Below are positions 58,239-64,000 of a DNA stretch of 64,000 nt, piece after piece (position 1 is the stretch's first letter; every line of letters starts with the position of its first letter). Source of the DNA: Candidatus Latescibacterota bacterium (GTDB lineage: Bacteria; Latescibacterota; UBA2968; UBA8231). The stretch is taken from positions 496,001 through 560,000 of the forward strand of contig JAJEGS010000039.1 in assembly GCA_022819745.1 (NCBI GenBank), in the 5' to 3' direction. The notes under the pieces are model-generated. The model searched no databases. It saw only the letters and a program-made list of their open reading frames with translations, and was not told the DNA's origin. Both the position numbers and the translations under genes were made by a program.

Positions 58239-60247
58239 TAGCTCATACTTTTTCTCATACTTTTTTTACTCACGTCCTCCGTTCTCGTTCTCCTTTCCTC
58301 CGGTTCTCCCCGATCCTTACCCTCATCGTCTGGCGACTCCATTGGTTCAGGCAATAGATCAGCACCTCGCGCCTCACGTTGCAACAGGGACATTGCTTTA
58401 TTTTTTGCACTGTTGAATATCAACGGTTTGTCTATAGGCTGGTTCTTCAGTTCGCCTAACTCGTCTTTCCACTCGTCCAATGCCGACTTGAGACGGCCTT
58501 CCCAATCGTTAAACATACGCCTTTCCTGCACTCGGGTCTTCGGTTGCTCCGTTTCTGGCAAGGCGGCGATATGGCTTTCAAACAGTGCATCCAATTCCTC
58601 ATCATCGTTCAATTCCGTTTCCCGCCGCTCAATTTTTTCAAGCAGTTCGCGTTGACGATCGTCGCTGGCACCAGTAACATTCCGCCGTTCTCGCTCAAGC
58701 AGCTCTTTGAACAAGTCAGCCAAGCGATTAGCCAGTTCGCCATTCAATTCAGGGTAATCGTGAGATAACATTTCGTCCTCCGGGGAATAAGAGTCAATCA
58801 ACTCGTCCAGTGGTTTGGTAACAGGCAAATGCGCTTGTATGTGAGCATCAATGTGGCACAGATCGCACACCAACTCATGAGCGTCGCCGCAGTGATTTTC
58901 AAACTCCCAGCGTTTCCAAGCTCGCCATTTGCCGCAACGATTGCAGTCTTTGCCAAAGGGCTCGCCGCATCCCCGGCAATGATGGCTGGTCGCGGGAGAT
59001 ACAGTTTCGCACTTCGGACACCAGACAACCGATGCCTCACCCGGCGATTCTATGCCGCGCGGCTCCAGAGACCATTCCCGCTGTTCCTCGGGTAAGCCGT
59101 GTTTTTCTGAATTGGCGGTCAAATCCAGAATTAGGCAGTCGCCGCCGTCTTTCGGGCGCAAGCCGCGTCCGACCATCTGCAAGTACAGGGCCAAGCTCAT
59201 GGTAGGCCGGGCAATTACGATACAGGATGCGTCGGGCAGGTCAAACCCCTCCGTCGCAACGACCACGTTGACCAGCACTTTGAGGGTGCCTTCTCTGAAA
59301 CCGGCTATCGCTTTACTGCGCTCTTCGTTACTGGTATCGCCCAAGATAACCGCAGCCGGTATGTCGGCGTCGTTGAAAACGCTGGCTAAGTTACGAGCGT
59401 GATCCACTGAAACGGCATAGGCGATGGTTGGCCGGTCGTCGTAGTCCCTTTGCCAGAACTCCAGTACTCCCGCCGTCATTACGTCCGGGTGGTTGGCCCG
59501 TTCAATGCCCCGGTCAGTGTAATCTCCGGTGCGGTCAACCTCACCGCCGATTATGCGCTGTTCCGGGGGCGGCAGTAGGGTTCGGGCGTCGCATAGCCAA
59601 TCAGCAGCCTGCAAATCAGCGACCTGCGGCCCACAGAGTAACTCGTCAAACAGGTGGTCGAATCCCTCTTTTTTCGACAGCCGCCAAGGAGTGGCGGTCA
59701 TGCCTACAATGCGACCGGGCCACTGCCTCATCGCCCGTTCCCAACCCTCAGCAGCAGCGTGGTGAGCTTCGTCAATCACCATTAGGTCATCGGCGTTATA
59801 CTCATTCCAAATTTCCCTTTCAGCGGTGCGCCGATCCACGGTTTGCGCCATCAAAATGACGGCACCGCTGCTCATCGCTGGCGCATCGGTTCCCGGCGTC
59901 CATTTCACGTCCGTCATAGCCGAGATGTGGGCATCGGTCAGCATCCGACAAGTCTGCTCGGCAAGTTCCCTGCGGTGCGTCAGCCAAACCGCCTTGCGCC
60001 CGCCTGTGAGCCAGTCGGCCAGTAGCGCTCCGGCGATGATGGTTTTGCCGCCACCGGTAGGCAACTGCGTCATCACCCTCGCTTTGGCGTCGGCGGCCAG
60101 AGCGGTCTGAACCTGCTGTAGCAGGTCCCGCTGGTAGGGACGCAGTGAAACGTCCGCGGCCCGTGGCTGCTCTACCTGCGCGAACACCATGTCTCGTTCA
60201 TCATACTTCATACATCTGCGCGGGCTGCTCCGAAGTTCCGTCGTCAT
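58238..60247 (-). CDS. SF2 DEAD/DEAH helicase with C-terminal zinc-ribbon region
   Basis: ATG 60247 overlaps the DUF4258 stop by ATGA and gives 669 residues; the frame is open to 60433 across the upstream gene. Helicase motifs are PTGGGKT (63-69), DEAHH (159-163), MTATPWRL near 188, LVNVVVATEGFDLP and YLQMVGRGLRPKDGG. It resembles RecG/UvrB-like or type I/III restriction helicase subunits. After the helicase core come three Cys pairs (CPKCETVS, HHCRGCGEPF, CNRCGKW and CDLCHIDAH), a zinc-binding module, then a charged coiled-coil tail. It should translocate on DNA or RNA. Partial copies lie at 39.6 kb. Confidence 0.85.
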   Translation of the reverse strand: MTTELRSSPRRCMKYDERDMVFAQVEQPRAADVSLRPYQRDLLQQVQTALAADAKARVMTQLPTGGGKTIIAGALLADWLTGGRKAVWLTHRRELAEQTCRMLTDAHISAMTDVKWTPGTDAPAMSSGAVILMAQTVDRRTAEREIWNEYNADDLMVIDEAHHAAAEGWERAMRQWPGRIVGMTATPWRLSKKEGFDHLFDELLCGPQVADLQAADWLCDARTLLPPPEQRIIGGEVDRTGDYTDRGIERANHPDVMTAGVLEFWQRDYDDRPTIAYAVSVDHARNLASVFNDADIPAAVILGDTSNEERSKAIAGFREGTLKVLVNVVVATEGFDLPDASCIVIARPTMSLALYLQMVGRGLRPKDGGDCLILDLTANSEKHGLPEEQREWSLEPRGIESPGEASVVWCPKCETVSPATSHHCRGCGEPFGKDCNRCGKWRAWKRWEFENHCGDAHELVCDLCHIDAHIQAHLPVTKPLDELIDSYSPEDEMLSHDYPELNGELANRLADLFKELLERERRNVTGASDDRQRELLEKIERRETELNDDEELDALFESHIAALPETEQPKTRVQERRMFNDWEGRLKSALDEWKDELGELKNQPIDKPLIFNSAKNKAMSLLQREARGADLLPEPMESPDDEGKDRGEPEERRTRTEDVSKKSMRKSMS

Positions 60248-60546
60248 TTCGCCAATCCCTTCTGGCGTCCGCGGCGTAGTGTTCGTTTTTGATCCGCTGG
60301 CCGTGAGGGATAGGCGGTAATGACATGCTCGCCGAGCATCACGACCTTGCAATTCGCTAGGCGTTCCAGCTTTTGGATCTCCCGCTTGCGGATGTCGATC
60401 TCGCGGGCGACATCCCGTTTGAGCAAAATCCACGTCTCGTCGTCCACTTGCGTCCCCAACTCGATAACGAGTGGAATATCCCTTTCGCGAATGGTCCGCT
60501 GCTGCATACGTGTCTCGGCGTGGCGAGTATAGCTAATGTCGATCAT
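60244..60546 (-). CDS. DUF4258 family protein (RelE/BrnT-like fold)
   Basis: The 100-residue basic protein starts MIDISYTRHAETRMQQR, the H-A-x-x-R-M-x-x-R signature of DUF4258, followed by IELGTQVDDETWILLKRD and LANCKVVMLGEHVITAYPS. The family is close to BrnT/RelE-type mRNA-cleaving toxins. It overlaps both neighbours by 4 bases (ATGA at each end), so it is made together with the XRE-type regulator before it and the helicase after it. A decayed copy lies at 39708-39870. Confidence 0.75.
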   Translation of the reverse strand: MIDISYTRHAETRMQQRTIRERDIPLVIELGTQVDDETWILLKRDVAREIDIRKREIQKLERLANCKVVMLGEHVITAYPSRPADQKRTLRRGRQKGLAK

Positions 60547-61793
60547 TGGTCGTCGCCTCCTTTTTCAGTGTTGGAATTGGTCTCTTGAGAGTTCGCCTCC
60601 TCTATGTCCTTTGAGGCATCTTCTGGGTCATTGCCGCTTAAGGAAGTACTGCGGTCCTTCTCCTCTATGATGAGCATTTCTAAGCGGCTCTGTCCCTCCC
60701 TGCGCTTCTCCTTTAAGTGGACCAGTTCCTCCCAGAGCTTATCCCGCTCCTCCCGGAGCTTCACCCACTTCCCGAGCTCCTTTCTTATGTCCTTCTCGGA
60801 AACGCTTTCTGGCATTTCTTCTATTCTATCTATTCTATCGTCTTTCTTCTTTATCTCTTTTTCCAGATCCTTCATCCTCTTCTCCAGATCCTTTATCTCC
60901 TTCTCCAGATACTTGAAGGCGTCCGACAGTTTATCTTCAAGCCACTTCGCACGCTCCTCACCAGCGTCTTCCGCCATCAGTTCCTCGGGGATCTCGGAGA
61001 GCCGTGCATCTCCGGTTTCAAGAGCCAGCTTGGCGTCGTGAGAACCGGCTATGCCGTCAAGTTCGTCCCTGCAAATGTTGTAGTCGGGGAACTTTAATGG
61101 CGAACCGAACATGAGCCTATCACTGTCTACATGGACGACGCCGGGGATGTCCAGTTCAACTTGCAACTTGCGCAAATAGCTGGCGAATGGGTTATCTGTG
61201 GAGAGATCGAAGAAGTCATCCATCAAAATGGAAGTATCGCTGAACAGATGCTCTCCGAACAGATCGGCCTTATCGATGGAATTTTCTTCTGCCGCGATTC
61301 CTTCGTTCATGTATGACTCAGCACCAGATAGGCCTCCACGCCAGAACCCGTCAATTTGCTCCAAACGATCAATCGCTTCGTACGCCTCTTTCGATTTCTC
61401 GCGCCGCCAAGCGAAACTTCCCTCAGCCAGAAGCGCAAAGAAAAGCGGGGCCATGCTGATCACTTCGGCGGTGCTGACGCCATATCGGCGTTTGATGAGG
61501 TCGTAGGCTAGTCGCACCTTTGGCGCGACCTGTGCACCGATCTGGACAGGCTTGGGGTCGGGTACCTTATCGAACTTAGGAAGCGGCAACTCGCCGATAA
61601 GCACACCCAGTTCGACGCTGAGTGCCTTGGCTAAGCGGTTCAGGGTGTCCTCTCGGGTTTTTTGACTCTTCTCCGGTTCGTTTTCCAAACGTTGTATCGT
61701 TCTTTCGGCGATTCCAGACCGTTCAGCAAGCTCTTTGCGCGTCATATGGTTTTTTTGGCGTAAACTGCTAAGACGTTCAGGATTGATTTTCAT
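60543..61793 (-). CDS. XRE-type HTH protein with long C-terminal coiled coil
   Basis: The 416-residue protein has an N-terminal helix-turn-helix (MTRKELAERSGIAERTIQRL, residues ~17-36). A mid region (60-280) has no recognised fold; PLFFALLAEGSFAWRRE within it recurs in XRE regulators. A strong coiled coil (~285-385) has EKEIKDLEKRMKDLEKEIKK. It ends in an acidic Ser/Asn tail. It is far longer than simple repressors, so it may be a sensor or scaffold as well as a regulator. AAAGGAG lies 8 bases before the ATG. It leads the four-gene operon and follows an AT-rich promoter. Confidence 0.8.
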   Translation of the reverse strand: MKINPERLSSLRQKNHMTRKELAERSGIAERTIQRLENEPEKSQKTREDTLNRLAKALSVELGVLIGELPLPKFDKVPDPKPVQIGAQVAPKVRLAYDLIKRRYGVSTAEVISMAPLFFALLAEGSFAWRREKSKEAYEAIDRLEQIDGFWRGGLSGAESYMNEGIAAEENSIDKADLFGEHLFSDTSILMDDFFDLSTDNPFASYLRKLQVELDIPGVVHVDSDRLMFGSPLKFPDYNICRDELDGIAGSHDAKLALETGDARLSEIPEELMAEDAGEERAKWLEDKLSDAFKYLEKEIKDLEKRMKDLEKEIKKKDDRIDRIEEMPESVSEKDIRKELGKWVKLREERDKLWEELVHLKEKRREGQSRLEMLIIEEKDRSTSLSGNDPEDASKDIEEANSQETNSNTEKGGDDQ

Positions 61794-61811
61794 AGTAAGG
61801 CTCCTTTCTTT

Positions 61812-61905
61812 GAGACACCAATATAGCTTATTTTTTTAATTTGAAAAGAGATATAATCAGATATATTGAACAAAAATAAATTATAAAAATGGATATATTT
61901 AACTG
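61812..61905 (-). promoter_or_regulatory. AT-rich promoter region of the helicase operon
   Basis: About 95 bases of strongly AT-rich DNA precede the XRE gene. A TATATT -10 candidate is on the minus strand at 61825-61820. GATATA occurs at 61850, 61860 and 61892, spaced 10 and 32 bases, close to helical phasing, and could be sites for the XRE protein itself. No strong -35 is seen. Confidence 0.4.
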
Positions 61906-62253
61906 AATTGTCCGTTTATCCCTCAAAAATGTCCTCTTTACGCTTCTTGAGATGCCACCGGGGCCCTGTCACGGTACGAGAGAGACAAACGCGGACATTT
62001 TGGTGTAATTCACCCTTCGCTTCTATCATCACCAAGGGAGCCGACAAGCAGCCACGGCGCATAAACAACCCATCGGTGTGTGCTTGCTGACACACGGTGC
62101 GCCTCCCACAAGCCCCCTCTACCAGACCAGCGACGCTGGCATAGATATTGCCTTACACATGATGAAGCCATCCGCTTTTTTCGTCTTTTTGGGACGTTAC
62201 GCGGTCGGCTCCCATGCAACCGCCCGTCCTCGCAACCGTGCAAGGCATTGCTT
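61906..62253. other. Intergenic region without a recognised gene
   Basis: These 348 bases between the XRE promoter and Rpn copy 3 contain an open frame from 62080 in phase with the nuclease, but its product (Pro/His/Arg rich) lacks family character, and copies 1 and 2 start at the MAEFD equivalent. CAAGGC about 10 bases before 62254 is also found before copy 1. Nothing else was recognised. Confidence 0.5.
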
Positions 62254-63129
62254 ATGGCCGAATTTGATGTCGTCTCCAAGCATCTCATCCACACCTATCC
62301 CCACGACTTCGCCCGCTTTGCACTTCAGCACGACGACCTTGAGGTGCTCGACGTAATCGACACCGAGCAACCCACGGTCGAAGCCCACCGCACCGATAGC
62401 CTGATCCGCGTGCGCGTCGCTGGCGACGAAGCGTTGGTCCATCACGAGTTTCAAACTACGGACAGCGACTCGCCGATGCCCTACCGCATGGTCGGCTATA
62501 TCGGGCGCGGCATCCAGCAGCACCGCCTACCGATCCTTTCCATCGTCATCTACCTGCGTCCCGACGCCGGCCGCACCGATCCGGGGCACTATCTCCAAGA
62601 GCAACACGGCTTCCGCATCTTGGTGCAGTACAAGGTGATTCGGCTGATTGAGATAGACGGCCAACGCATTCTTGACGCGGGGCCTGCGGGCTTGCTGCCG
62701 TTTGCGCCGTTGATGCAGCCGCCAGCCGGGGTGGATGACGAGGCGTGGTTGCGCCAGTGCGTCAACCGGGCGCAGGCAGTGCCGATGGACGAGGCGCTCA
62801 AGGCGAGTTATCTGGTCGATCTTGCGATTCTGAGCGGATTAGTGTATAAATCAGAAACGATTAGGACCATCATTGCGGAGGAGACTATGTACGAATCGTC
62901 GATAGTACAGTATTTCACAGAAAAGGGCATTGAGCAGGGGAGCCGAGAACGCGCCGTTGAAGATCTGCTTGATGTGCTGGAGATTCGCTTTGCTGTGGGC
63001 GCGGCCGACCCATTGGCCGCTCGCATACGGAGCATCGAGGATTTGCAACGCCTCAAGCAGTTGTTTCGGTCGGCTATACAGGCACCCAGCCTTGAAGACT
63101 TCAGACGCCTGTTAGACGCCGACGAGTAG
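62254..63129 (+). CDS. Rpn family recombination-promoting nuclease (copy 3)
   Basis: ATG 62254 gives 291 residues opening MAEFDVVSKHLIHTYPHDFA, aligned to copy 1. Nuclease motifs are AHRTDSLIRVRVAG, EALVHHEFQTTDSD and IYLRPDAGRTDPG, then YKSETIRTIIAEETMYESSI and a RLKQLFRSAIQAPSLEDFRRLL end. It is closest to copy 1 (39.5-41 kb remnant). It forms the right flank of the helicase island and is followed 50 bases later by the Uma2 gene. Confidence 0.85.
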   Translation: MAEFDVVSKHLIHTYPHDFARFALQHDDLEVLDVIDTEQPTVEAHRTDSLIRVRVAGDEALVHHEFQTTDSDSPMPYRMVGYIGRGIQQHRLPILSIVIYLRPDAGRTDPGHYLQEQHGFRILVQYKVIRLIEIDGQRILDAGPAGLLPFAPLMQPPAGVDDEAWLRQCVNRAQAVPMDEALKASYLVDLAILSGLVYKSETIRTIIAEETMYESSIVQYFTEKGIEQGSRERAVEDLLDVLEIRFAVGAADPLAARIRSIEDLQRLKQLFRSAIQAPSLEDFRRLLDADE

Positions 63130-63179
63130 GGGCCTATATATAGAGGTTCCTTCCCCTATCTGCCCTTGTGGAGATTCCC

Positions 63180-63728
63180 ATGACGACCACCGATTTGATT
63201 ACCGCCGACGAGCTGTTGCAGATGAAGGACGATGGCTTCCGCTATGAACTGGTCCGAGGAGAATTGATAAAAATGAGTCCAGCCGGCCACCAACACGGCA
63301 GAATCGCGCTCAATTTGACAGGGCCACTTTTCCAACACGTAAAGACGCATAATCTAGGTGCTGTTTATGCGGCCGAAACCGGTTTCAAACTGGCCGAGGA
63401 TCCCGATGTGGTGCGAGCCCCAGACGCGGCCTTCATCCGACGCGAGCGGGTTGAGGCGGTGGGCCTGACCACAGGCTTTTGGCCCGGTGCCCCCGACCTA
63501 GCGGCCGAGGTCATCTCACCGGGCGATACCTACGCCGAGGTCCAGGACAAGATCGCCGACTGGCTCGACGCTGGCACCCGTTTAGTCGTGGTCGTCAATC
63601 CAAGCACCCGAACGGTCGCCCTGCATTACTCGCGGAGCGACGTCCGTATCCTGACCACTGACGACGTACTCGATGGCGGCGAAGTAGTGCTAGGCTGGTC
63701 CCTGCCGGTGCGAGATATCTTTCTCTAA
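63180..63728 (+). CDS. Uma2 family endonuclease-like protein (DUF820)
   Basis: ATG 63180 with TGGAG 7 bases upstream gives 182 residues. The opening TADELLQMKDDGFRYELVRG and the core PDLAAEVISPGDTYAEVQDK (Glu and the later Lys) with WLDAGTRLVVVVNP are the PD-(D/E)XK Uma2 signature. The family is very common in cyanobacteria and symbionts with no settled function. It lies next to Rpn copy 3. A 32-base relic of the same gene follows Rpn copy 1 at 40961. Confidence 0.85.
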   Translation: MTTTDLITADELLQMKDDGFRYELVRGELIKMSPAGHQHGRIALNLTGPLFQHVKTHNLGAVYAAETGFKLAEDPDVVRAPDAAFIRRERVEAVGLTTGFWPGAPDLAAEVISPGDTYAEVQDKIADWLDAGTRLVVVVNPSTRTVALHYSRSDVRILTTDDVLDGGEVVLGWSLPVRDIFL

Positions 63729-63734
63729 ATACCT

Positions 63735-64000
63735 CTACAACGCCCCTCGATGCCCCCGGCGAATAGCCTCGCACAAGCGCATGGTATGCACGGCGTCGTC
63801 CAAGTGCGACCACGGCGTGCTGTCCTCTAAAATGCAATCGACAAAGTGGACGACCTCGTTGAAGCCGACCCCACCCATTGCTTCGATCTCCTCGTCCTCT
63901 ACGGTAAAGGCTCGCCCCTTGTCATAGCCCTCCACCTGCGGCCCTCGCGTCATATCCAAATAGACCGACAAATCCTCGCCGTGAACTTCGGCCCGCTGAA
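63735..64000 (-). CDS. Oxidoreductase, Gfo/Idh/MocA-like (C-terminal part, cut by window end)
   Basis: The open frame runs from the window end to a stop at 63735. The visible ~88 residues include AEVHGEDLSVYLDMTRGPQ and FVDCILEDSTPWSHLDDAVH and end LCEAIRRGHRGAL. The F-x-D-C-I-x-E... D-A-x-x-x-x-x-L-x-E-A-I pattern is the usual end of Gfo/Idh/MocA sugar oxidoreductases. The NAD-binding domain lies outside the window. It is convergent with Uma2, 6 bases away. Confidence 0.6.
   Translation of the reverse strand, partial: QRAEVHGEDLSVYLDMTRGPQVEGYDKGRAFTVEDEEIEAMGGVGFNEVVHFVDCILEDSTPWSHLDDAVHTMRLCEAIRRGHRGAL

Noticed and set aside
60604..61041. Plus-strand Ser/Phe-rich frame opposite the XRE gene coiled coil
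   Set aside because: The antisense of a Glu/Lys coiled coil gives Ser/Phe/Leu-rich sequence; no independent evidence for a gene.
62080..62253. 58-codon N-terminal extension of Rpn copy 3
   Set aside because: The other two copies start at the MAEFD position and the extension has no family character.

Overview
The window is GC-rich, gene-dense chromosomal DNA with no rRNA, tRNA, CRISPR array or intact transposase that I could recognise. At least eight proteins carry a FlgD-like immunoglobulin sorting domain with NYPNPFN-type or TPNGDG-type motifs, as in type IX secretion cargo. Together with many FG-GAP, CRTAC1, ThuA and PQQ-type sugar dehydrogenase proteins, DUF6785-like membrane proteins, and mixed sugar-acid and amidohydrolase catabolism, this points to an uncultured Gram-negative of the FCB side of the tree (Latescibacterota-, KSB1- or Poribacteria-like). 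That placement is inference.

Layout. 1-1667: tail of an amidohydrolase, then an ATPase/nuclease preceded by a striking palindromic operator. 1813-7560: a minus-strand operon (enolase-superfamily enzyme, diheme cytochrome, secreted sugar-dehydrogenase-like protein) divergent from a NodB-type deacetylase. 7827-9986: a secreted metalloprotease with an oddly placed sorting domain. 10063-29447: a carbohydrate and organic-acid catabolic stretch. It holds a GH10-like protein, isomerase, aldo/keto reductase, Gfo/Idh/MocA oxidoreductases, a GH43-like propeller, a lactonase, MFS and DUF6785 membrane proteins, PhyH, two amidohydrolases and a solute-binding lipoprotein. A fluoride channel and an inserted ATPase/nuclease cassette interrupt it. 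29830-33042: two toxin-antitoxin-like pairs around a secreted FG-GAP protein. 33118-39418: a translationally coupled minus-strand operon (oxidoreductase, DUF6785 protein, giant ThuA/sugar-dehydrogenase fusion). 39458-40992: a collapsed, decayed copy of the 56.7-63.4 kb island. 41085-52489: a surface cluster with three tandem discoidin-like/FlgD proteins and a predicted beta-barrel. 52442-56674: a minus-strand operon of TPR lipoprotein, CRTAC1 protein and PpiC/SurA-like lipoprotein. 57040-63728: an accessory island with Rpn nucleases at both ends, Uma2, and a four-gene minus-strand operon (XRE regulator, DUF4258 protein, zinc-ribbon SF2 helicase, 95-residue protein). The window ends inside another oxidoreductase-like gene.

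How the parts fit. The catabolic genes suggest a scavenger of sugars, sugar acids and other organic matter. Oxidoreductases are paired repeatedly with DUF6785 membrane proteins, which implies those membrane proteins import the oxidoreductase substrates. The secreted proteins are probably exported by a type IX-like system encoded elsewhere. Small nuclease and toxin-like genes are scattered through the window, and sequence comparison inside the window shows that several have been copied, inserted and degraded. The best candidate for an undescribed system is the helicase operon at 57951-61793.
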